Shown in pieces: positions 17,332 through 25,149 of a stretch of DNA of 64,000 nt. The stretch covers positions 1-64,000 of the forward strand of contig JBBIJO010000013.1 of the NCBI GenBank assembly GCA_037445895.1. The letters run 5' to 3'. The notes under the pieces were generated by a model. That model ran no database searches and was not told the DNA's origin. It was given only the letters and a program-made list of their open reading frames with translations. The position numbers and the translations under genes were made by a program. Every line of letters starts with the position of its first letter. Positions within the stretch are counted from its first letter, which is position 1. The DNA comes from JBBIJO01 sp037445895 (GTDB lineage Bacteria; Bacteroidota; Ignavibacteria; Kapaibacteriales; UBA2268).

Positions 17332-18550
17332 AAACCAGATAATTCCTAAAATTCGGGGAGATATTACTATTCAAATCCTCGAAGAAAAGGAAGGCAAAAA
17401 AATTTTACTATACGACCGTAGCCAGATTGCACCCCAACCCCTTCTGTTTCCTGTCGAGTTTTCCTACATTCTTCAATTCTTCGACGGCAAGACAACCTTC
17501 GAACAACTCGAAAAAATAATTTATCAACACTCCGATGGCGAAATTAACCAATTTATCGAAGGATTGTTTAATCTTGTTCAAGAACTCGACTATCTTTGCT
17601 ATCTCGATACGCCTTATTTCGAGGCTATACAAAACGATATCCTATCGTATCTAAATTCTCCGCTGCGACCAAGTGTTTGCTCAAACATCTCTTACTCGAG
17701 CAATCCCAAAGAATTAGCCAATGAAATTCAAATGATGCTCTCCACAGCTAAAAATAATAGGCTAAATATTCAACCCAAGGCAATAATTGTCCCACATATT
17801 GATTTCCGAATTGGTTTGGCAGCACACCATATCTATTCCGAAGCCTACAATAACATCGCCAACAATTCCTACGACATTTTCGTGATACTTGGAACTGCCC
17901 ATTACGGTAACTCAGATTTTTTTATGTTTACAAAAAAAGATTTCGAAACACCTTTCGGAATTGTGAAAACAGCACAAGATACAATCGAAGAGTTCGCCAA
18001 AAATTATTCCAACGAATTAACTTTCGACGATCTTGCACATCGATTCGAACACTCCATCGAATTTCAAGTTGTTTGGCTTCAATATCTTTTCCCTAAAACT
18101 AAAATCAAAATTCTCCCAATCCTTGTTGGTTCATTTAACGAGTTTATCTTGAACAATCAATTTCCGGTTCAAGACGCAAAAATACAGACTCTATTCGATA
18201 CTCTACAAAAAACAATTTTCGAACAATACAACAATCCACTTTTTATTGCAAGCGTCGATTTCGCTCACGTAGGTAGAAAATTTAACGATACCATCGATGG
18301 ATTAGACATCATCGACGAAGTTAACGCTCACGACAATACACTCATCGAACATATTGCGAATTGTGATGCCAATGCTTTTTTCACCGAAGTTGCAAGATAT
18401 GGCGACAAATACAAAATTTGCGGGCTTTCTCCAATATATACACTCCTGTCGGTTGTTAAACCAACACGAGGGTATTTTCTTGCTCGCGATTACTGGAACG
18501 ACTTCGAAAATAAATCTATTGTAAGCTTTGCAAGTTTCGTTTTTGAATAA
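17324..18550 (+). CDS. MEMO-family protein (AmmeMemoRadiSam system protein B)
   Basis: The 408-aa protein has an N-terminal domain of about 115 residues followed by a MEMO domain, the fold shared with class III extradiol dioxygenases. Conserved metal-site blocks are visible: VPHIDFRIG, LGTAHYG, RFEHSIEFQVVWLQYLFP, SVDFAHVG and KICGLSPIYTLL. The two histidines and the cysteine in these blocks correspond to the metal ligands described for human MEMO1. The N-terminal domain (with APQPLLFPVEFSYILQFFDG) is the extension common in bacterial members and may be winged-helix-like. The usual partners, a radical SAM enzyme and an AMMECR1 protein, are not adjacent. The substrate is unknown. The gene ends 8 nt from a convergent kinase gene. 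Confidence 0.88.
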   Translation: MDKNQIIPKIRGDITIQILEEKEGKKILLYDRSQIAPQPLLFPVEFSYILQFFDGKTTFEQLEKIIYQHSDGEINQFIEGLFNLVQELDYLCYLDTPYFEAIQNDILSYLNSPLRPSVCSNISYSSNPKELANEIQMMLSTAKNNRLNIQPKAIIVPHIDFRIGLAAHHIYSEAYNNIANNSYDIFVILGTAHYGNSDFFMFTKKDFETPFGIVKTAQDTIEEFAKNYSNELTFDDLAHRFEHSIEFQVVWLQYLFPKTKIKILPILVGSFNEFILNNQFPVQDAKIQTLFDTLQKTIFEQYNNPLFIASVDFAHVGRKFNDTIDGLDIIDEVNAHDNTLIEHIANCDANAFFTEVARYGDKYKICGLSPIYTLLSVVKPTRGYFLARDYWNDFENKSIVSFASFVFE

Positions 18551-18558
18551 CTAATACT

Positions 18559-21500
18559 TCAATCAATATGATGAAATATTGGTAAAGTAACAACGAAGAT
18601 AGTTCCTTTGCCCACTTTCGATTCGAAGCGAATATTGCCTCCCAAAATCTCAACAATCTTCTTCGCCAAAAATAACCCAATACCAAGACCTTCGTATTGG
18701 CGTGCGATTCCTTCGCTTCCTTGGCGAAACAACTCGAAAATAACATCGCTCTTCTCTTTCGATATGCCAATTCCTGTGTCGCTAACTTTAAGCATCCAAT
18801 TATCCGATTCTCCGTCGATGGACTTCTCGCACGTTATTGTAATGCCTCCTTCATCAGTAAATTTTATCGCATTATCTATCAAACAAGACATTAACATCGA
18901 CAAGAGTTCAATATCTGTTACAACTTGTTCAAGATTCTTTGAAATCTCTATGTTAAAAGATAAGTTTTTGATACTTGCAAACGGTTCAAAACTGTTTCTT
19001 ATTTTCTTGCAAAAGTAAGTTAGATAGGTTCCTTCGAACTTTGGAACAACAGTGCCACCAACAAGCCTACTTGTATAAATCAAAGATTCTAAAATGTTAT
19101 AGAGCCGAGAACCAGAAATATAAATAGAATCCCCTATTTCTTTCAAGTCACTATCTTGGTAATTTATTTGAAGTATTTTGGAAAAACCAAGGATATTGTT
19201 AATTGGTGTCCGAAATTCATGGCTTATATTGTTCAATATATGTGTCTTGACTTCGTTGGCAAGTTCAGCCCGATTTTTTTCATCTCTAAGTTGCATTTCC
19301 ATTTCATAAATTTCGGTTAAATCGGAAATAACAAGCAAAACGAAGTCAAACTCTTGAACATAGCTTCCGGTAACAAAGAACCACCGCGTTTTATCGTTTT
19401 CGCTTTCGATTTTTAAATAGAACCTATATTCTTTCTTTTCTATTATCTTTAAAAATTGTTCTTTCGATTCATCGCGAATTGATTCGGGAAGAATATCGAA
19501 AAAATTCTTTCGGCGGATTTCCTTTTGTCCAATGCCAAAAACTTTTGCAAAAGTTCGATTTGCGTCTATAATAATTCCTTCCCCATCGGTAAGCAAAAAA
19601 AGATTCGGAGCAGAATCGAAAAACAACTTTCGTTTGAACTCGCTTTCGAAATATTTTTGTTCTTCTAAATATTTATCGACTGCAAACGAAAAATCTTTTC
19701 CCATTTCCTCGAGTATGTTAACCTCTTCGTGGTCGAAAAATACAGGGTTATCCGAAAATACTACAACCAAACCAAAAAGCCTATCGCCAGCAATCACTGG
19801 AATCAATGCTACCGAGAATAGCTGTTCCGAAAGAAAGACCTTTCGGATGTCCTCCGGAAAGTCAAATTCATCTACAAGATTATTATAGTAAACGACTGTA
19901 TTGGTGTTCGAAGAGATAATATCTTCGAAGTTCAGTGCTAAAAAGGGATACTTATACACACATTCATTGTAAGTAAATTCCTCTTCGAATAATACAGATG
20001 AGTCTAATCCAGAATTCGTTACCACAACAAATTTATTATCATCTTCGAAATAGCGAAGCAATATAGACATCTTGAATTCTCCAAATTCGGTAATAATTCT
20101 ACACACGTCGTTGAAAAGGGTATTAAGTTCAATTTTACGAATTATTACTTGGTTAATTTGTGATAATACCAAAAGCAATCGATTCAATTTTCCAATCTTG
20201 TCCATTGCAACTTTATGTTCGGTGATATCACGGATAATCGTAATAATAACCTCTTCGTTTCCATATTCAATTAAGCTTTTGGAAATTTCTGCAAATAACA
20301 CAGAACCATCCCTTCGTTTTACCTTTGTTTCGATAATTCGACTTTCTTTACAGGTTGTATCCAAAAATTGTCCCCATTCAGCATTGTTTACATCGTCGGC
20401 GAACAAATCTTCGAAAGATAACTGCAACATTTCTTCTGTTGTATATCCCAACACTTTTTCCGCTTTTTTATTGCTTTCAATAATCTTTCCTTTATTATCC
20501 CAAATAATAATCAAATCGTTTGCATTTTTTGTTAGTAATTCATACTTTTTTGCTACAAAATATTTTTGCTTATTTGATTCTATTTCAGCGAGCAGTTGCT
20601 CTTCGCGGTCTTTTTTAGTGTAGAACTTAATCAAAAGAATAAAACCACCAAAAAATACAATGTATGTTAATAATGAAAGTAACAAAATAGTGTTGTAGTT
20701 GCCAAAAGTTTCTTCTTTATCAATTTTTGCAACTACGAAAGCATCCATTTGGGGAATTTTATTGGCAACAAAGAAAACATTTGCCCCGCGATAATCTATT
20801 CCATCGCCAAAACCAACAAAACCAAGAGCCGATTTAATCATTGGTCTCGTAACATCTTTTTCCGAAAACCCAAGTTCACCTTTGACGTCTTTTCTGAACC
20901 TCAACGGAGTAATTGGATAAACAGAATCCTTATTATGCCACGCTACAAACAACTCGAATGTTTTTTTGTCGCTTTCAATTGAACTTATCAAAGGCAATAG
21001 TGTCGAGTCAACATCGAATATGCTAATACAATACAAAGGGCTTTGATTATGGTTTATTCGAAGCGAAATTTTCGAAAAGGAACATAAAACGAATTTATTT
21101 TCTAACTTGTTAAAATTTACTAACCAAATAGTAGTATCATTCTTCAAATTCAACAAATATTGATTCAACTCATTTCTAATAAAAAAAATCGTTGAAGAAT
21201 CCAGTTCCCGAAACACATACAAAATTTCTCGTTGTCCATTAGCAATAACAAGATTGTCGTAGTAATGATGTTCAATCATTGACTGTATCAATCCTAAGAA
21301 ATCATTTTTGCTTTGGTCATCCGACCCCACAATTATTCCCTTGATTAATTTAGTTTGAATTTCGGGACTACGTAAAAAATAGATTTCGCGATTTCTTTCT
21401 CTCAACCAATTATTAACAAGATAGATACTATTTTTTTCGTAGCTTTCTAATGAACGCTTTGTTTCGTGAACATAGGAATTGTAGAGGTAAACGAAATAAT

Positions 21501-21570
21501 AGGTCACAGAAAAAGTAATAACTACAAAGAATATCACAAAAGAAATCCAAAGAAGTCTTTGTGTTTTCAC
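18559..21570 (-). CDS. Membrane sensor histidine kinase with PAS and GAF domains
   Basis: Two-component sensor of 1003 aa. Transmembrane segments at about residues 8-30 and 297-318 flank an extracytoplasmic sensing region of about 265 residues. PAS (about 345-465), GAF (about 470-640) and a second PAS (about 650-770) follow. The kinase core has the phospho-acceptor His784 in ISHEFRTPINN, the N box LIDNAIKFTDEGG, DTGIGIS and the G box GLGIGLFLAKK. No receiver domain is fused. The start is GTG, sharing GTGA with the stop of the preceding kinase and preceded by AGAGGGTG, which implies coupled translation. No response regulator is in this window. The stimulus cannot be read from the sequence. Confidence 0.95.
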   Translation of the reverse strand: MKTQRLLWISFVIFFVVITFSVTYYFVYLYNSYVHETKRSLESYEKNSIYLVNNWLRERNREIYFLRSPEIQTKLIKGIIVGSDDQSKNDFLGLIQSMIEHHYYDNLVIANGQREILYVFRELDSSTIFFIRNELNQYLLNLKNDTTIWLVNFNKLENKFVLCSFSKISLRINHNQSPLYCISIFDVDSTLLPLISSIESDKKTFELFVAWHNKDSVYPITPLRFRKDVKGELGFSEKDVTRPMIKSALGFVGFGDGIDYRGANVFFVANKIPQMDAFVVAKIDKEETFGNYNTILLLSLLTYIVFFGGFILLIKFYTKKDREEQLLAEIESNKQKYFVAKKYELLTKNANDLIIIWDNKGKIIESNKKAEKVLGYTTEEMLQLSFEDLFADDVNNAEWGQFLDTTCKESRIIETKVKRRDGSVLFAEISKSLIEYGNEEVIITIIRDITEHKVAMDKIGKLNRLLLVLSQINQVIIRKIELNTLFNDVCRIITEFGEFKMSILLRYFEDDNKFVVVTNSGLDSSVLFEEEFTYNECVYKYPFLALNFEDIISSNTNTVVYYNNLVDEFDFPEDIRKVFLSEQLFSVALIPVIAGDRLFGLVVVFSDNPVFFDHEEVNILEEMGKDFSFAVDKYLEEQKYFESEFKRKLFFDSAPNLFLLTDGEGIIIDANRTFAKVFGIGQKEIRRKNFFDILPESIRDESKEQFLKIIEKKEYRFYLKIESENDKTRWFFVTGSYVQEFDFVLLVISDLTEIYEMEMQLRDEKNRAELANEVKTHILNNISHEFRTPINNILGFSKILQINYQDSDLKEIGDSIYISGSRLYNILESLIYTSRLVGGTVVPKFEGTYLTYFCKKIRNSFEPFASIKNLSFNIEISKNLEQVVTDIELLSMLMSCLIDNAIKFTDEGGITITCEKSIDGESDNWMLKVSDTGIGISKEKSDVIFELFRQGSEGIARQYEGLGIGLFLAKKIVEILGGNIRFESKVGKGTIFVVTLPIFHHID

Positions 21571-24500
21571 TTTTCACCCTCTTTTTTGGGTAAAGTAAAA
21601 TAGAAGATTGAACCTTCATTGGGCTTGCTTTCAAACCAGAATTTCCCGCCATTCAATTCAACAAGTTCTTTTATGATTATAAGTCCAAGCCCGGTACCCC
21701 GTTCGCCGCTTGTTCCTAGTGAAGTATATTGAAAATCGAGCCGCAATAATTTGTCTTGAACTTCGAAAGGTATTCCAACTCCATTATCTGCGACTGCAAC
21801 TCGCTCGTAACGCATTCCATTATCCCCGATAGTTTCAGATGAGATACGCACTAAACCACCCTGATTTGTAAATTTAATTGCATTGGAAATTAGGTTCCGA
21901 AGGATTGTTGTAACACATCCGACATCGGCATATACAAAAGTATTTTCTTCGACCCGTTGAAGAATAACGATATCTTTCTGTTTAGCATTTTGGCTACAAA
22001 AAGAAATACTATTCTCAACAAGATATCTAAGATCTAAATCGGTCGGATTGTATGGTAATACTCGAGTTTGAGTCCGAGACCAAAGCAAAAGGCTTTCGAG
22101 TAAATCAGCTAGTTTCGATGACGACGAAAGGATAGCCGATACAAATTCCCGTTTTTCTGCATCATTCAACATATCGAAAGAATCATTAAATTCATTAATT
22201 AAACCTTTCATACCATAAATTGGATTTTTCAAATCGTGTGCAATGATAGAAAAGAACTTGTCCTTTGTCGAGTTCAATTCATCAAGTTCCTGATTTTTTC
22301 TAGCTAATTCCTGATTAATATTTTCGAGTTCAATTTTTTGTTGTTGTAATTTTTTGCTTAATTCTTCGAGATACTCGGAATATCTTTTCCGTTCTGTTAC
22401 ATCATTCAGCACGAGCAAATACGATTCTTTATTTCCAAAAAGGATGGGAACGCTTGAAATGTCGAATAATCTTTCCTCGCCTCCGACTTCAATACTGATT
22501 TCGGGCGGAAGTTCCTCGCTTTGGTAAGAATTCGAGGCAATCTTTGCAATCTTCGAGGAATCATCGTTTGTGAAATATTGTTTAACATTAAACGAATACT
22601 CGGAAGGAGAATTGCTGAGTTTCTGAAAAAGTTCCTTCGCTGGACGATTGGCAAATATAACATTATCGCCATACAAGACAAAGGTTGGGAAAGGCAATCC
22701 TTCGACTAATTTGCGATATCTTTCCTCGCTTTCTTGCAAAGCGCTCAACGCAATCTTCTGAATTGTAATATTGCGAGCCACAACTGATAATCCCTGCTTC
22801 GTCCCATCAGGATTGTAGATAGGCACTTTAACAACATCGTAAATATTTTCTCTACCATCTTTCGAAGTAACTACTTCTTCGTAATGCGATGCTATACCAC
22901 GTTCCCAAGTCTTTCTGTCGCTTTCTATACAAGTCTCGAGAGCCGAACGATAGAACTCATCCAACTGGATTATTTCAGCATCGGTTTTCCCTTTATATTT
23001 TTTACCTTCTAAGTTAAACAGTTTGAGCATAACGTTGTTTGCAAATATCCATCGACCTTCGGAATCTTTAAAACATACAGCATCGGGCAAAGCATCCATT
23101 AAATCAAAAATTAAATCCCAAGTGCGTTGTAATTCAATTTCAGCTTTTTTCCGCTCGGTAATATCAATTCCGACAGAAAGAATCTCGGAATAGTTGCCGC
23201 TATCATCGGAAATAGGTGCATTTTTCCAGGAAAGCCACACTCGTGTTCCATCTTTCTTCATATTTTCGCTTTCTGCATATTCATCTTGCTCGGTGTGTTC
23301 AGTATGATTAAGAATCCTACGGATAAATGTTTGTGAGTCTTCTCCCGAATTTGATTTTCCCGAAGGGACAATTGTCCCAACTACATTTTTTCCTATTAAT
23401 TCATCCGGCTCGTATCCAAAAAACTTTAAACCATACTGATTTATAAATAAAATATCGCCGTTTAGGTTAAGATGGAGAACAACACTATTGATATTATCTA
23501 TTAATTCTTTGTATCTTTTAGCAGTTTCCTGATATTTATTTTGGAGTTGGATTAATTCAGTTACATTTTGAAAAGCTCCCCAGGCCCGCACTAAACTGCC
23601 TTCTTCGACTATACCAAAGAGGCTGTTCCGAAGATATATATTATTGCCATCTTTATCTTGAATAGTAGTTAGAAAACCATCCAACTTGTATCCATTTTGG
23701 ATAAAGTTATACACAAGCGCAACTTTAGTAGCGTTTTCGGACGATATAATATCCGAAAGTTTAGTTCCCCGGGCTTTCAAAACATCATCGAAACCATAGA
23801 AATTAGCAAAAGTTTGATTGCACTCTGCCAAAAACCCCTTTGTAAATATCATCTGCATTTGTTCTTCAATTGGCAAAGATGTTGAAATAGGTTCAGTTGA
23901 CTCGAAACACCAAATTGCATCGCTTGATAACTCGACATAAGTTCGATATTTTTCTTCCTCCTTTTTAAGCTTATTTTCGAAATTCCTCTGTTCCGTAATA
24001 TCACTAAAAATATGAAGGAAGGTATCGGTTCCAACGAATTCGTTATCGAAACGCGTGCATATATGATAATACCAATGGGCGGTTCCATCGGGATGTAAAA
24101 TGGATATTTCATTTGGTAAACCGACAGAACTCCCTCTTCTAATCTCTTCGATAATTGTTGTAACCTTTTGCAAATGGCTTTCGGAGAAAATATCTCTGAA
24201 AGTTCTTGGGGATAAACCAATGGAATTGTCCCAACCAAAAAATTTCAAGAAAAGCTTATTATGCGAAAGTATTGTGCCAACGGAATCGGAAACCACAATA
24301 CCAACAGGGGAACTTTCGAAAAGCGCATTTAAAGTGCGTTCTCTAATTTTAGTTTCTTCGAGGAGGCTCTGAATCCGTCTTTTTTCTTGCTTTGAATTAC
24401 GAATATATAAAAGCAAAGTTACAAGACTTAAAAGTAAAAGAAAAGTAAAAAGTATAAAAATTGCAATAGCCCCGGTCGGTTCCAAATTAAAAATTTCGTA

Positions 24501-24602
24501 GCCGGAAGCATTCGAAGTAGTTTCCCTCGCATTCGAAGATTTTATTTGTTGCAGTATCGAAGGAAAATAGAAACAAAATAGAAAGTGAAAACAAGCTATC
24601 AT
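21567..24602 (-). CDS. Sensor histidine kinase with five PAS domains
   Basis: Two-component sensor of 1011 aa. A hydrophobic N-terminus (residues 1-20) and a transmembrane segment at about 43-66 enclose only a short external loop, so sensing is probably cytoplasmic or within the membrane. Five PAS-type domains follow between about 90 and 745, several ending in the D-I-T-E-R-K type motif. Then come a coiled coil (about 745-775) and the kinase core with His789 in IAHDLKNPIYG, the N box LISNAIKFTNQGG and the G box GTGLGLIIIKEL. The HDLKNP form of the H box is common in Bacteroidota kinases. The gene starts 7 nt after the SpoU-type methyltransferase and overlaps the next kinase by 4 nt. Confidence 0.95.
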   Translation of the reverse strand: MIACFHFLFCFYFPSILQQIKSSNARETTSNASGYEIFNLEPTGAIAIFILFTFLLLLSLVTLLLYIRNSKQEKRRIQSLLEETKIRERTLNALFESSPVGIVVSDSVGTILSHNKLFLKFFGWDNSIGLSPRTFRDIFSESHLQKVTTIIEEIRRGSSVGLPNEISILHPDGTAHWYYHICTRFDNEFVGTDTFLHIFSDITEQRNFENKLKKEEEKYRTYVELSSDAIWCFESTEPISTSLPIEEQMQMIFTKGFLAECNQTFANFYGFDDVLKARGTKLSDIISSENATKVALVYNFIQNGYKLDGFLTTIQDKDGNNIYLRNSLFGIVEEGSLVRAWGAFQNVTELIQLQNKYQETAKRYKELIDNINSVVLHLNLNGDILFINQYGLKFFGYEPDELIGKNVVGTIVPSGKSNSGEDSQTFIRRILNHTEHTEQDEYAESENMKKDGTRVWLSWKNAPISDDSGNYSEILSVGIDITERKKAEIELQRTWDLIFDLMDALPDAVCFKDSEGRWIFANNVMLKLFNLEGKKYKGKTDAEIIQLDEFYRSALETCIESDRKTWERGIASHYEEVVTSKDGRENIYDVVKVPIYNPDGTKQGLSVVARNITIQKIALSALQESEERYRKLVEGLPFPTFVLYGDNVIFANRPAKELFQKLSNSPSEYSFNVKQYFTNDDSSKIAKIASNSYQSEELPPEISIEVGGEERLFDISSVPILFGNKESYLLVLNDVTERKRYSEYLEELSKKLQQQKIELENINQELARKNQELDELNSTKDKFFSIIAHDLKNPIYGMKGLINEFNDSFDMLNDAEKREFVSAILSSSSKLADLLESLLLWSRTQTRVLPYNPTDLDLRYLVENSISFCSQNAKQKDIVILQRVEENTFVYADVGCVTTILRNLISNAIKFTNQGGLVRISSETIGDNGMRYERVAVADNGVGIPFEVQDKLLRLDFQYTSLGTSGERGTGLGLIIIKELVELNGGKFWFESKPNEGSIFYFTLPKKEGEK

Positions 24603-24609
24603 AATTAAA

Positions 24610-25149
24610 CTATAGATTATTCAAATAAATTTGAACAGCTTCGAATAGCACTATGCCAGCAGCAACAGCAACGTTCAAGGAATGCTTGACACCAAACATT
24701 GGTATTTCAATTGCGTCGTCGCAAAGGTCAAGAATCTTTTGGTCTATTCCAACTAATTCATTCCCTAGAATTATTACCATAGGGAACTCATCGCTTCGAA
24801 GATTAGTGTATTGCCTTTTCTTATCGGTAATTTCCAAGGCAAAAATCCTTTTCCTTTCGGAACGAAGAGACTGAATCGCTTGAATTGTAGAGGAAAAGTA
24901 TCTCCAAGGCACAGTCTCGACAGCACCCAGCGCAGTCTTTTCGATTTCTTTTCTTGGTGGATGTGGTGTAAACCCACAAAGAATCAATTCTTCGGCTCGT
25001 GCAGCATCACAGGTGCGGAAAATCGAACCTACGTTGTAAAGGCTCCGCACATTATAAAGTAGCAACGAAACTGGATGGCGGGAAACCGTTTGGGCTTCCT
25101 CGACCGTAAGTCGCTCGCCAAGGATTTCTTGATGGGGCAATTTCCTCAT
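24610..25149 (-). CDS. SpoU/TrmH family RNA 2'-O-methyltransferase
   Basis: SAM-dependent methyltransferase of the SPOUT superfamily, 179 aa, a single catalytic domain without the extra N-terminal substrate domain of RlmB. The three SpoU motifs are clear: NVRSLYNVGSIFRTCDA at about 33-49, MVIILGNELVGID at about 124-136 and IEIPMFGVKHSLNVAVAAG near the end. It probably methylates a ribose in tRNA or rRNA, but the target cannot be assigned. Its ATG directly abuts the stop codon of the secreted protein upstream and it ends 7 nt before a kinase gene. Confidence 0.92.
   Translation of the reverse strand: MRKLPHQEILGERLTVEEAQTVSRHPVSLLLYNVRSLYNVGSIFRTCDAARAEELILCGFTPHPPRKEIEKTALGAVETVPWRYFSSTIQAIQSLRSERKRIFALEITDKKRQYTNLRSDEFPMVIILGNELVGIDQKILDLCDDAIEIPMFGVKHSLNVAVAAGIVLFEAVQIYLNNL

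Noticed and set aside
20072..20623. 183-codon plus-strand frame opposite the sensor kinase
   Set aside because: It is Ser/Ile-rich and low-complexity, antisense to the PAS domain region, with no ribosome site.
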